A stretch of DNA of 64,000 bases from Fastidiosipila sanguinis (GTDB taxonomy: Bacteria; Bacillota; Clostridia; Saccharofermentanales; Fastidiosipilaceae). Both the position numbers and the translations under genes were made by a program. The notes beneath the pieces are model-generated. The model was not told where the DNA came from. It saw only the letters and a list, made by a program, of their open reading frames with translations, and did no database searches. Shown in pieces: positions 1 to 7,911 of the stretch (position 1 is its first letter; each line of letters opens with the position of its first letter). The stretch lies in the NCBI RefSeq assembly GCF_002998295.1, contig NZ_CP027226.1:248001-312000 (forward strand), given 5' to 3'.

Positions 1-1615
1 GAAGCAATTCTGGGCTTACAGGTGCAGTAACTATGTCGTTAAGAACTTGTGCAAGTTGTGGGTTGCTGTCCTTGTACTCATAATAAGCGATATTTAATAA
101 ATAGCGCATAGTGGTTTTAGGTAAAGAAGAGTTAACTGCATACATACTCATCTGGTCACCATTATAAGTACACCAACCGAGAGCCATTTCACTAAGGTCT
201 CCTGTGCCTACAACAAGTCCATTATGCTTATTGGATAAATCCATTAAAATTTGGGTGCGTTCACGTGCTTGCGCGTTCTCATAAGTTAAATCATGTGTAT
301 TAATATCATGTTCTATGTCTTCCAGGTGCTGAGTGGTTGCGGGTACTATTGAAATTTCTTTGAGATCTATATCTAGTGCTTCTGCTAAAATCTCAGCGTT
401 GCTCTTGCTACCTTTGCTGCTACCGAAACCTGGCATAGTAACTGCCATGATAGAATCTTTGCCTAATCCTAGAATTTCTCTTGCTCTATCACAAACGAGA
501 AGAGCTACAGTAGAATCAAGACCACCAGATACGCCTATGACCATGGTTTTGGCATGTATGTGTTTAATTCTTCTTGCTAGACCAGCAGCCTGGAGATTAA
601 TACAACGGCCATAGAGGTTGGTTATATCTACATTATTTTTATCGAATTTTCTAATATCGTCCGTTCTGACAAATGGATAACGTTTAGTTTCTAATCTGCT
701 GAACTTGGGATCAGTGAAATTTAGCTCTGAATAAGTTGGATAATTTGAACTTAATTTAGCCTTGGTTTTTCTTTGTGAAAGTCTAATTGGACTGAGACTG
801 ATTAATGTTTCAGCTAACAATGAATCATCATTATTAAAAGTTTCTTTAAGCTCAACGAGATTTTCTCCTAGTTCAGAAATAATTCCTGCACCTTGATAAA
901 TATAATGGCTAGAGGATTCTCCGCTGCCTGCATATGCTGAGATAATAGCAGTTTTGGTATCCGCACTCTTTTCTGTGATTTTTTCTCTGCGTGTATTCTC
1001 TGAGAAAAGTAATTCAGCTTCAACATTTGGATTAATAATAATATCTGATTTAGATTGTTCTAATTTGCTCAAGACTTCAGGTGAATCAATATCGCTACCA
1101 ACAACAATACTTATATTCACGTATTTAGATGATTTTTTATCACATAATGTATAAGGTGAGTAGCTGAATAAATGCCCATCGTTTGTAAAAATCTCTTCAG
1201 ACTCTAGATTAAGAGAAGCGAAGTAGCGAGATTCCTGGTAGGTATCATAATCATTTAGTTTATATTTTGGAGTAAAACCTAATATCTCACCATTTAAAAG
1301 GGTAGCTGCAACATTGTATGTTCTGCCTGATACTTGCAGAGGTAATCCAACAACAACGAATAAGTCGCTGTAGTTAGAGGTGAATTTAGCAAGCTCTATT
1401 AAACCTGAATAAGCTGAGTCTAAGAAACTGCCTTGTAGAAATAGATCCCCTACGCTCGTTCCAGTCAGACTCAACTCCGGAAACACTAGGATATTATTTC
1501 CTCGTTCAGCAGCTTTGCTAATCAATTCTTTGTGAATTTCAATATTTTTCTTGATATCTGCAAGTGCTAAATTAGGAACAGCTGCAGACACATTGATAAA
1601 ATTATTATTGGTCAT
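1..1615 (-). CDS. nadE: NAD+ synthetase, nitrilase-fused type (3' end outside window)
   Basis: This gene reads leftwards from ATG 1615-1613 and stays open to base 1, so its C-terminus lies outside the window. The N-terminal ~280 residues are a nitrilase-type amidase domain that would release ammonia from glutamine. The C-terminal part is the NAD+ synthetase domain with the ATP-pyrophosphatase P-loop VSGGLDS, which amidates deamido-NAD in the last step of NAD biosynthesis. In the amidase domain the catalytic Glu (FPELSLTG, E47) and Lys (TPKYK, K117) are present. At the place of the catalytic Cys (family motif ICEDLW) the sequence is VVGSDI, with Gly at 173. Spacing matches the known E52/K121/C176 of the mycobacterial enzyme. 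I infer a synthetase that must take free ammonia or an external source. The family call is near certain. Confidence 0.95.
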   Translation of the reverse strand, partial: MTNNNFINVSAAVPNLALADIKKNIEIHKELISKAAERGNNILVFPELSLTGTSVGDLFLQGSFLDSAYSGLIELAKFTSNYSDLFVVVGLPLQVSGRTYNVAATLLNGEILGFTPKYKLNDYDTYQESRYFASLNLESEEIFTNDGHLFSYSPYTLCDKKSSKYVNISIVVGSDIDSPEVLSKLEQSKSDIIINPNVEAELLFSENTRREKITEKSADTKTAIISAYAGSGESSSHYIYQGAGIISELGENLVELKETFNNDDSLLAETLISLSPIRLSQRKTKAKLSSNYPTYSELNFTDPKFSRLETKRYPFVRTDDIRKFDKNNVDITNLYGRCINLQAAGLARRIKHIHAKTMVIGVSGGLDSTVALLVCDRAREILGLGKDSIMAVTMPGFGSSKGSKSNAEILAEALDIDLKEISIVPATTQHLEDIEHDINTHDLTYENAQARERTQILMDLSNKHNGLVVGTGDLSEMALGWCTYNGDQMSMYAVNSSLPKTTMRYLLNIAYYEYKDSNPQLAQVLNDIVTAPVSPELL

Positions 1616-1781
1616 AGATTTACTCCTTAAATTTTTATCAAGTACAATTATACTTCATAAACATAATTCGAGAAATTACAATATCTCTGTTATATTAAGA
1701 TTATTCGAATAAGAGTTTATAAATTAAGATAAATCAAGATAATTTAGGTATTCCTTTTTAGAAGAGTAAAGGAGAGTTTGG

Positions 1782-2489
1782 ATGAAAAAAGTAGAAAAAC
1801 TTAGAGTGGCAGTAAAAAAAGCAAAATTAATAGCTTTTGATTTAGATGGTACTTTATTAAACACAATAGACGACCTAGCTTACGCTTGTAACCATACTTT
1901 AGAAGTATCTGGATATCCAACAAGGTCCTTAGATGAAGTTAGAAGATTCGTAGGGAATGGTATTCCGAAGTTAATTGAGAGAGCTTTGCCTGCTTCTGTA
2001 AGTGAAGAGGAGTTCGCTAAATTAGTAGAAATATTTAATGAGTATTACGCAGAGCACCTTTGGGATTACTCAGTTGAATATGATGGCATTAGTGAACTTA
2101 TAGAGGAATTCAGAATACAAGGCAAAACACTTATGGTGCTTACCAATAAGAACGAGGTCTTGGCAAAAGAGATTGTGCAGCACTTTTATCCAGAAATTTT
2201 CGTAAAAGTTTTGGGCGACAATCCTGAGAAAACGTTAAAACCAGACCCTTCCTATTATTACGAAGCGTTAGAAGAATTACAGATATCCCCTGAAGAGACA
2301 ATTTTAATCGGTGATTCAGATACTGATGTTAAGACAGCTGTTAATTCAGGTGCTTATGGGATTGGCGCAGAGTGGGGTTACAGAAATGCAGAAGTTTTGG
2401 CAGAAAATGGTGCAGATATTATTATTGAAAACCCAAGAAAACTTCTTGAGCTACTGCGTGAAAGCAATTGTACGGATGCATACTGTTAA
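1782..2489 (+). CDS. HAD-superfamily phosphatase, phosphoglycolate phosphatase-like
   Basis: A 235-residue HAD hydrolase. Motif I is FDLDGTLLNT near residues 20-29 (nucleophile and acid/base Asp), motif II is the LTNK region near 120, and motif IV is IGDSDTDV near 178. An alpha-helical cap follows motif I, as in the Gph/PgmB group. It probably dephosphorylates a small sugar phosphate such as 2-phosphoglycolate, but substrate cannot be read from sequence. The start is supported by AAAGGAGAG at about 1768-1776. The N-terminus has about 15 basic residues before motif I. It is divergent from nadE and converges tail-to-tail with the next gene, with only 14 bases between the stops. The family is certain and the substrate open. 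Confidence 0.85.
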   Translation: MKKVEKLRVAVKKAKLIAFDLDGTLLNTIDDLAYACNHTLEVSGYPTRSLDEVRRFVGNGIPKLIERALPASVSEEEFAKLVEIFNEYYAEHLWDYSVEYDGISELIEEFRIQGKTLMVLTNKNEVLAKEIVQHFYPEIFVKVLGDNPEKTLKPDPSYYYEALEELQISPEETILIGDSDTDVKTAVNSGAYGIGAEWGYRNAEVLAENGADIIIENPRKLLELLRESNCTDAYC

Positions 2490-2503
2490 ACATATCCATA
2501 TCG

Positions 2504-3220
2504 CTAATTAGTCTCGTTGGTTATATCTCCATCAGAATCTAAATCTATTGTTTGCCCCTTTATATGTAGATCAGGCTGGAATTTTGAGAGGAAGAAATCT
2601 TTTGAGCGACCGAATATTTCACGCAACTGCCAGAGTGGAGTAGTTGTACTAGGATGTTTATGTGAATCACAAGGTACTCCAATTGCATCTATTCCAATTG
2701 ACTTAGCTATATATAAGGTTCTATACAAATGGTATTCATGAGTAACGAATATAGCTCGTTCGACTTGAAAAACTTCCTTGGCTCTTAAAGTAGTGGCGTA
2801 GGAATTATAACCGTGATGATCCATGAAGATATCTTCACTTGGGACACCTTGGCTAATGGCGTAATTTTTCATAACCTTAGGTTCGTTGTGATCACCAGTA
2901 TGATCGCCTGACATTATTATTTTTGGTGCAAGACCTTTCTTATATAGGTCAATAGCTGTATCAAGACGTTCTTGCAGAAAAGGCGTAGGTTTATCTTTAT
3001 AAATACCAGCTCCGTAGACGACAATGGCTTGGGGTGACATAGTGTCTGAATCGTTTATGCTCACATCCTCAGGAGAATGGATTTGGCCTTTGGTACTAGA
3101 AATGACATGTAGATTAATAAGAACATTAGTAGCGATAAATAGTAATAGCAAAATAAGCACAATAGTTATGAGCTTAAGTGTATGTTTAGTTAGTTTGTAA
3201 AAAATATTCTTACTTTTCAT
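2504..3220 (-). CDS. SanA/YdcF-like DUF218 membrane-anchored protein
   Basis: A 238-residue protein with a basic N-terminus, one hydrophobic segment at about residues 14-36, and an extracytoplasmic DUF218 domain. Family features are the opening QAIVVYGAGI strand, the LQERLDTA segment, the GDHTGDHNE motif and the THEYHLYRT motif. Members include SanA, linked to envelope barrier function in enterobacteria, and YdcF. The biochemical activity of the family is poorly defined. It is read on the minus strand and meets the HAD gene tail-to-tail. Its ribosome-binding site is weak (GGATAAG about 15 bases upstream). The topology call is firm and the function uncertain. Confidence 0.8.
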   Translation of the reverse strand: MKSKNIFYKLTKHTLKLITIVLILLLLFIATNVLINLHVISSTKGQIHSPEDVSINDSDTMSPQAIVVYGAGIYKDKPTPFLQERLDTAIDLYKKGLAPKIIMSGDHTGDHNEPKVMKNYAISQGVPSEDIFMDHHGYNSYATTLRAKEVFQVERAIFVTHEYHLYRTLYIAKSIGIDAIGVPCDSHKHPSTTTPLWQLREIFGRSKDFFLSKFQPDLHIKGQTIDLDSDGDITNETN

Positions 3221-3385
3221 TTTTGTTATTAATCTTATCCCTAGTCCTTTTATTAATATTTGTATTAATTATAAGGAAGCTAAATATAAATTGTTGTTAA
3301 ATATTTTTTGACGGTATATATCGACAAAAAATCAAAATGAAGTAAGCTTTGCTAAAATTCAAGTCTGGTGCGAAAGAAACATAGA

Positions 3386-3396
3386 TGTAGTATAAT
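3386..3396 (+). promoter_or_regulatory. Probable -10 region of the rplU operon
   Basis: TATAAT lies at 3391-3396 within TGTAGTATAAT, upstream of the structured leader. No good -35 hexamer is found at 16-18 bases, so the promoter call rests on the perfect -10 and its position. Confidence 0.5.
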
Positions 3397-3433
3397 GTTA
3401 CAAATAAAAAATATTTTTCTAAAAGTGCCGTAA

Positions 3434-3545
3434 GCGCTTGACTTATCAAGTTCTTTTTGGTAACTTTTATCAGTGTCGCATTTTCCAGGTCGGAAACATC
3501 TTTAATTTTAGAAGATTACCTGTCGAAGCGAGCCCCAAAAATAAT
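3434..3545 (+). ncRNA. Ribosomal protein L21 leader (autoregulatory 5' UTR)
   Basis: The untranslated leader before rplU contains a nested set of helices. CTTGA..TCAAG forms a first hairpin near 3437-3451. Then TCGC (3476-3479) can pair with GCGA (3528-3531), CAGGT (3486-3490) with ACCTG (3518-3522), and ATCTT (3498-3502) with AAGAT (3512-3516). An L21 leader of this kind is known upstream of the L21-L27 operon in low-GC Gram-positives, where the ribosomal protein is thought to control its own synthesis. I matched it by position and fold, not by covariance search. It fills most of the 340-base gap between the SanA-like gene and rplU. Confidence 0.65.
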
Positions 3546-3559
3546 AAGGGAGGACAGAT

Positions 3560-3850
3560 ATGTACGCAGTAATTCGTAGTGGCGGTAAGCAGTACCGTGT
3601 AGAAGAAGGTCAAGTTGTATACCTAGAGAAACTAGAAGGTGAAGTAGGTGATACAGTTGAATTGGAGACTTTGGCAGTTGCAGATGATGCTGGTATTAAA
3701 TTCGGTGAAGTAGCTAGCGTTAAAGCTGAAATCGTAAAACACGGTAGAGGTAAGAAAATTAGAGTCTTCAAATACAAACCTAAGAAGAGATACCGTAGAA
3801 CCCAAGGTCATCGTCAAGCATACACAAGCGTAAGAATCACAAGTATTTAA
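3560..3850 (+). CDS. rplU: 50S ribosomal protein L21
   Basis: A 96-residue protein beginning [14 protein letters not shown], the hallmark of bacterial L21, and ending with the [14 protein letters not shown] rRNA-binding tail (usual length 100-105). It binds 23S rRNA in the large subunit. AAGGGAGGA at 3547-3555 sets the start. It is first in the classical L21-Prp-L27 order and is probably controlled by the leader just upstream. Confidence 0.98.
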   Translation: MYAVIRSGGKQYRVEEGQVVYLEKLEGEVGDTVELETLAVADDAGIKFGEVASVKAEIVKHGRGKKIRVFKYKPKKRYRRTQGHRQAYTSVRITSI

Positions 3851-3895
3851 GCTTAATGTTGAAGAAGTCCCATGTGAATTAATAGAGGTAAGAAT

Positions 3896-4255
3896 ATGAT
3901 AAAAGTTAATTTATATGAGGATCAAAAAGGACTATGCGGATTCCTAGCAGATGGCCATGCAGATTATGCAGAACCGGGAGAGACAGATGAAGTTTGTGCT
4001 GGTGTAACTAGTCTAGCGGGAAGTTTAGTCGTAAGTTTGACAGATTTATTAAAACTTGAACTTGAATATTCTTTTGAACCAGGCAAACTCTGGTGCGAAG
4101 TTATAGAGATACCAGAAGATAAAAGAAATGAAGCAGATTTGCTATTCAAGAGTTTCAAGCTCGGATGTGAGCAAATATCTTACAGTTATGGTAAAGAATA
4201 TGTACAAGTGCAATCAGAACCTGTAGATATAAATAGGGAGGAAGAAAATGTTTAA
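3896..4255 (+). CDS. prp: Ribosomal-processing cysteine protease Prp
   Basis: A 119-residue Prp (YsxB) protease. The catalytic pair is in [20 protein letters not shown]: His about residue 22 and Cys about residue 34, with the CAGV continuation typical of the family. Prp removes the short N-terminal extension of L27 in Firmicutes and related phyla, an essential step in large-subunit assembly. It sits between L21 and L27 and overlaps the L27 start by 8 bases, which implies translational coupling. The L27 encoded next has the extension that needs this cut, so enzyme and substrate agree. Confidence 0.95.
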   Translation: MIKVNLYEDQKGLCGFLADGHADYAEPGETDEVCAGVTSLAGSLVVSLTDLLKLELEYSFEPGKLWCEVIEIPEDKRNEADLLFKSFKLGCEQISYSYGKEYVQVQSEPVDINREEENV

Positions 4256-4538
4256 ATTAGATTTACAATTATTAGCTAGTAAAAAAGGTTTGAGTTCTAC
4301 TAAGAACGGTCGTGATTCAGAAGCAAAACGTTTAGGCGCAAAAGCTGGTGATGGCGAGTTCGTTTTAGCAGGAAACATTCTATACAGACAACGCGGAACT
4401 AAAATTCATCCAGGCGAAAACGTAGGTAGAGGTAAAGACGATACTCTATTTGCATTAGTAGATGGTGTTGTAAGTTTTGAAAGACTAGGTAGAAATCGTA
4501 AAAAAGTTTGTGTTTATCCAGTAGCTCAAGAAGCTTAA
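4248..4538 (+). CDS. rpmA: 50S ribosomal protein L27 with cleavable N-terminal extension
   Basis: A 96-residue L27. It begins [14 protein letters not shown], so a Prp-type extension precedes the mature start at SKKG. The usual Firmicutes extension ends in QFFA; here it ends in QLLA. The body ([40 protein letters not shown]) is canonical. The mature N-terminus reaches the peptidyl-transferase centre. The ribosome-binding site GGGAGGA lies inside the end of prp. The ORF is followed by an intrinsic terminator at 4608-4634. Confidence 0.98.
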   Translation: MFKLDLQLLASKKGLSSTKNGRDSEAKRLGAKAGDGEFVLAGNILYRQRGTKIHPGENVGRGKDDTLFALVDGVVSFERLGRNRKKVCVYPVAQEA

Positions 4539-4607
4539 TTAGATAAAAACTTTTATTTCACTTAGTAATGCTCTAGATAGAGCTATTCAATAATAAGAAA
4601 TTTTACA

Positions 4608-4634
4608 AGTCCGGTAGAATTACCGGACTTTTTT
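4608..4634 (+). terminator. Rho-independent terminator after rpmA
   Basis: A perfect 9-bp stem AGTCCGGTA/TACCGGACT with a GAAT loop and a run of T to 4634. The obgE ribosome-binding site starts only a few bases later, so it ends the ribosomal-protein operon and could attenuate read-through into obgE. Confidence 0.9.
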
Positions 4635-4655
4635 AATCAGGAGAGGAGGTAAGAC

Positions 4656-5921
4656 ATGTTTGTTGATCAAGCGAGAATTTTCGTGAAGGCAGGAAATGGC
4701 GGAAACGGAGCTGTGTCTTTTTATCGTGGTAAATATATACCTAAGGGTGGCCCTGATGGTGGTAATGGTGGTAGAGGTGGTTCTGTTTATATTAAAGCCA
4801 AAGCTGGTATGACCACTCTCCAAAACTTCCGTGATAAAAAGAAATATTTAGCTGAGAATGGTGAGCATGGTGGTAAACAGAAAAAAGCAGGTAAAAGTGG
4901 TGAAGATTTAACAATAGACGTGCCAATAGGTACTGTTGTTAGAAACTTTGAAACTGGAGAATTGCTTGCCGACCTGACTGAAGCTGGCGAAACAGTCTTA
5001 TTATCCAAAGGTGGACGAGGTGGAGTTGGAAATACAGCTTTTGCAACTTCTACAAGGCAAACTCCTACATTTGCTAAGCCAGGAGAACTAGTTGACGGAT
5101 TCTATGTAAGTTTGGAGTTGAAAATATTGGCTGATGTTGGACTACTAGGGTTGCCTAATGTTGGTAAGAGTACTTACTTATCTGTTATCTCTAGAGCTCA
5201 ACCTAAGATTGCAAATTATCACTTTACCACGCTTGAACCTCAATTAGGAATTGCAACAGTAGGAGATTTTAGCTTCACTGTAGCTGACATCCCGGGATTG
5301 ATTGAAGGTGCTAGCCAGGGTGCAGGTCTAGGACATGATTTCCTACGTCATATTGAACGTACCAAAATGTTAGTTCACGTTTTGGATGCATCCGGTTCAG
5401 AGGGTAGAGATCCATATGAGGACTTCCAGATGATTAACAAGGAATTGAGAGAGTTTAGTGAAGTTTTAGCAGATAAACCACAAATAGTTGCTCTAAATAA
5501 AATCGATCTTTGTGAAGAGGAAGATGTTGAAGCCCTTAAGGAAAAAATAGAGGCTGATGGCTATGAAGTTCATTCAATGTCGGCTCCTATTAACTGGGGT
5601 ACAGACGAGTTGCTCAAAGCAATAGCAGGCATGCTGGTTAAATTACCTGAGACGATTTTGTATGAGAAACCAGAGCCAATTAAGGTTTACGAGTTGGAAG
5701 AGTTAACCTATGAAGTCTATAAAGAAGATGATCTCTACGTAGTAGAGGGTACTTGGATAGACGACCTATTAAGAAGAGTAAATTTCGATAGTGTCGACTC
5801 ATTGCAATGGTTCCAGAAACAATTGCGTGATCAAGGAATTATTGATCAACTCCACGAATTAGGCGCAGAAGAAGGCGATACAATTGCACTTGGAGACTTA
5901 TTGTTTGATTTTGTTGACTAG
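4656..5921 (+). CDS. obgE: GTPase Obg, ribosome assembly and stress GTPase
   Basis: A 421-residue Obg. Residues 1-158 form the glycine-rich Obg fold (GNGGNGAVSFYRGKY, GGPDGGNGGRGGS). The GTPase domain starts near 164 with GLPNVGKST, followed by DIPGLIEGA (switch II) and NKID. The C-terminal OCT domain spans about 345-421. Obg acts in late 50S assembly and stress signalling, and is commonly encoded next to L21/L27 as here. GGAGAGGAGGT at 4640-4650 fixes the start. The upstream terminator means it needs read-through or its own promoter. All GTP-binding motifs are intact. Confidence 0.97.
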   Translation: MFVDQARIFVKAGNGGNGAVSFYRGKYIPKGGPDGGNGGRGGSVYIKAKAGMTTLQNFRDKKKYLAENGEHGGKQKKAGKSGEDLTIDVPIGTVVRNFETGELLADLTEAGETVLLSKGGRGGVGNTAFATSTRQTPTFAKPGELVDGFYVSLELKILADVGLLGLPNVGKSTYLSVISRAQPKIANYHFTTLEPQLGIATVGDFSFTVADIPGLIEGASQGAGLGHDFLRHIERTKMLVHVLDASGSEGRDPYEDFQMINKELREFSEVLADKPQIVALNKIDLCEEEDVEALKEKIEADGYEVHSMSAPINWGTDELLKAIAGMLVKLPETILYEKPEPIKVYELEELTYEVYKEDDLYVVEGTWIDDLLRRVNFDSVDSLQWFQKQLRDQGIIDQLHELGAEEGDTIALGDLLFDFVD

Positions 5922-5970
5922 TTGTATATAAGATTAGTTAGAAAATTGAAAGTGAAAGCTGAAGTGAATT

Positions 5971-6028
5971 TTAAAGTGAAGTAAAAACTAGAGTTAAGGT
6001 TAAAGTGACGTAATAACTAGAGTTAAAG
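5971..6028 (+). repeat. Tandem duplication of a 29-base unit
   Basis: Two adjacent 29-base copies (5971-5999 and 6000-6028) differ at three positions by eye. Each contains AAAGTGA, GTAA, and AACTAGAGTTAA. The 206-base gap between obgE and yhbY is otherwise AT-rich, with further degenerate GAAAGTGAA-like words just upstream. No ORF or hairpin explains it. Confidence 0.7.
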
Positions 6029-6127
6029 CTGATATTTTTAACATTACACTAATTAATATTTGCAATGACAATGATTAGATAAAATAAAAATACAAATAGA
6101 ATTAGAAAAAAGAATTAGAGGTAGTAA

Positions 6128-6433
6128 ATGGCAATTAATGGTAATCAAAGAGCTTATCTAAGAGCGGAAGCCAATAGCTTAGATAGTCTGTTGCATATCG
6201 GTAAAGATGATGTCAATGAGAATATAATCACTGAGTTAGATAACTTGTTGCGAACAAGAGAGTTAGTAAAAGTAACTGTGTTAAAAACTAACACAACTCC
6301 TATTAAAGAATTGGCAAACGATTTGGCAGAAAAGACTGCTGCAGATATTGTGCAAGTAATTGGCAGGAAATTTGTATTGTACAAATTCTCTGAAGAGTTA
6401 GCGAAAAAAGGCAAAACAATTTATAACTTATAA
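6128..6433 (+). CDS. yhbY: CRM-domain RNA-binding protein YhbY/YqeI
   Basis: A 101-residue single CRM (YhbY) domain: the opening NQRAYLRAEANSLDSLLHIG, then NIITELDNLLRTRELVKV, and a C-terminal VQVIGRKFVLYK containing the GxxxxLY-type strand. Family members associate with pre-50S ribosomal particles and bind RNA. It lies near obgE, as in many Firmicutes, consistent with a ribosome-assembly block. GAGGTAG at 6118-6124 serves as ribosome-binding site. Confidence 0.93.
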   Translation: MAINGNQRAYLRAEANSLDSLLHIGKDDVNENIITELDNLLRTRELVKVTVLKTNTTPIKELANDLAEKTAADIVQVIGRKFVLYKFSEELAKKGKTIYNL

Positions 6434-6438
6434 ATTTA

Positions 6439-6462
6439 GATAATCAAACTTCTTGATTATCT
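6439..6462. terminator. Hairpin shared by convergent yhbY and DUF4364 genes
   Basis: A 10-bp perfect stem AGATAATCAA/TTGATTATCT with a CTTC loop sits at the junction of two convergent genes and overlaps the stop of the minus-strand gene. There is no strong T-run on the plus side, so termination strength is uncertain. Confidence 0.5.
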
Positions 6463-7013
6463 TGCTCATTTAAGAGATTTAGAATTTGCGGGTAGATTTT
6501 GCCCGCATTTTTTTCCCAGTTATCACTGATCTTTTTTGCCATTTCTTGATTAGGAACATTGAATTGCAAGTTGAAATAGGTTTCGCTTTGTTCTTTCAAT
6601 TCAAGCTTTAGTTTGAATGATGCATTTGCTGTAATTTCAAAAGTAGAAACAACGCTTTCGCTAGATTTTTTGTCTGAATTCTTTTGAGCAATTACCCCTT
6701 GGATGTACTTTGTCATTGCATGAGGTATATTATCGTTAAGTGTTTCTAGTACTACTGCACCTTTGTTGGTTAAAGAGAAGCGTTTTGGTGGGTTAGTTTT
6801 GTGGCTTTCTTCTTTTCTTATGGTTGCAGATAATAAGTCCTCATCTATAAGTTCGCCCAGGAGTTTGCTGAAGGTAAAATAATCCATGTACATAGTTTCA
6901 AGAACTATTTGCATTAACTCTTGTTCACTTAAACTGTCTATTTGTTCACAGATGTATAGAATTATTACTTTTAGTGTAACTTTATCTTTGCTAGAAGACA
7001 TATTCTTTTCCAT
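6444..7013 (-). CDS. DUF4364 family protein
   Basis: A 189-residue protein matching the clostridial DUF4364 family. The N-terminal half looks like a winged-helix domain (KVIILYICEQ, YFTFSKLLGELIDEDLL, FSLTNKGAVVLETL). The C-terminal half (about 110-180) is a beta-rich region conserved in the family. Members are widespread in Clostridia but have no established function; a DNA-binding regulatory role is inferred from the N-terminal fold. The start at 7013 follows GGTGGTGAG at a good distance; an internal Met at residue 5 is possible. It is divergent from the next gene. Confidence 0.75.
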   Translation of the reverse strand: MEKNMSSSKDKVTLKVIILYICEQIDSLSEQELMQIVLETMYMDYFTFSKLLGELIDEDLLSATIRKEESHKTNPPKRFSLTNKGAVVLETLNDNIPHAMTKYIQGVIAQKNSDKKSSESVVSTFEITANASFKLKLELKEQSETYFNLQFNVPNQEMAKKISDNWEKNAGKIYPQILNLLNEQDNQEV

Positions 7014-7107
7014 AATTTAACTCACCACCTTCAGGGCTATTATACCAAAAAAAGATATGGTTTTTATCCTTATTGCACAAACTTTTTGTGAATAATGAAA
7101 TTTTGTT

Positions 7108-7135
7108 TTGTGTAAAGTGTTTGGTGGACTATAAT
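7108..7135 (+). promoter_or_regulatory. Promoter of the P-loop gene
   Basis: TTGTGT (7108-7113), a 16-base spacer, and a perfect TATAAT (7130-7135), about 40 bases before the start codon. Confidence 0.6.
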
Positions 7136-7176
7136 ATATACAAAAGTAATCTCAGGTGTGGAAAGGAGATTTTTTT

Positions 7177-7590
7177 ATGAAAGTTAATTTGATTGTCGGA
7201 GCAAAGGGATCAGGAAAAACGAATCGTTTAGTTGATGATTTGAATAATATGGCAAGCAACGATGAGAACAATGTTGTTTGTATTCTAAGAGGTGATAGAT
7301 TGAATCCTTACGTCAAACATCAGATTAGAATGATTGATGTTGATGAGTATCCTGTTGACAATTATGGAGAAACTTTAGCATTTATAGCTGGTTTGAATGC
7401 AAAAGACTACGATATTTCTCACATTTATATTGATAGTATCGGTAAAATTGCTGGTAACGATCAAGAAGAATTAGCTAAGTTTTTAGCTGCTCTAGAAGGC
7501 CTAGCAGAGAAGAATCATTTTGAAGCAGAAATTATATTTAGTTGCCCTGAGGAAGATGTAATTGACTCGGTTAAAAAATATGTTTCTTAA
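7177..7590 (+). CDS. Small P-loop NTP-binding protein, unknown role
   Basis: A 137-residue protein. The N-terminus MKVNLIVGAKGSGKTNRL is a clear Walker A loop (GAKGSGKT, residues 8-15). A hydrophobic strand ISHIYIDSIGKI near 83-94 could serve as a Walker B-like segment. Similar short P-loop proteins occur in Clostridia, sometimes labelled PilT-like, without experimental function. I chose ATG 7177 over the longer reading because GGAAAGGAG at 7160-7168 is ideally spaced from it. It stands alone between its promoter and a terminator at 7618. I do not recognise a specific function. Confidence 0.7.
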   Translation: MKVNLIVGAKGSGKTNRLVDDLNNMASNDENNVVCILRGDRLNPYVKHQIRMIDVDEYPVDNYGETLAFIAGLNAKDYDISHIYIDSIGKIAGNDQEELAKFLAALEGLAEKNHFEAEIIFSCPEEDVIDSVKKYVS

Positions 7591-7617
7591 GCTTGAGCAA
7601 AATTAATAAAACTTGAG

Positions 7618-7675
7618 ACCCTGTTTAATTTTGGTAGGAGTAAATTACTTAAGCCAAAATTTGATAGGGTTTTTT
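7618..7675 (+). terminator. Terminator after the P-loop gene
   Basis: An imperfect long stem: ACCCTGTTTAATTTTGG (7618-7634) pairs with CCAAAATTTGATAGGGT (7654-7670) and is followed by TTTTT. Confidence 0.75.
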
Positions 7676-7797
7676 CTTGCCTAAAAATAACTTGCTGAGG
7701 ACTCGAGGATTTTAAGCTGACCTTTGTAGCAGAAAACTCTGTGTGAGTTTCAAGTGAAATGATACCCTGACTCTAAAACAATAAGAAACAAACGCTA

Positions 7798-7826
7798 TTG
7801 ACTGAATTAGCGATAAGTGCTAATAT
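7798..7826 (+). promoter_or_regulatory. Promoter of the rimP-nusA-infB operon
   Basis: TTGACT (7798-7803), exactly 17 bases, then TAATAT (7821-7826). Transcription would start near 7833, about 20 bases before the hairpin at 7854. The 120 bases between the previous terminator and this promoter show no other feature I can identify. Confidence 0.75.
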
Positions 7827-7853
7827 TTGACCATTGATATACGCTAATTAATA

Positions 7854-7888
7854 AGAGTGGAATCTGACTTTCCGCTCTTTTGTTTTTT
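7854..7888 (+). promoter_or_regulatory. Leader terminator hairpin (attenuator) before rimP
   Basis: AGAGTGGAA (7854-7862) pairs with TTCCGCTCT (7870-7878; one G-U) and is followed by TTTTGTTTTTT. It lies between the promoter and the rimP ribosome-binding site, so most transcripts would stop before the operon unless it is bypassed. NusA feedback on a leader terminator of the rimP(ylxS)-nusA operon is reported in Bacillus subtilis. The same logic is inferred here. Confidence 0.75.
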
Positions 7889-7911
7889 GTAACATTAAAA
7901 AAGAGGTAAAT

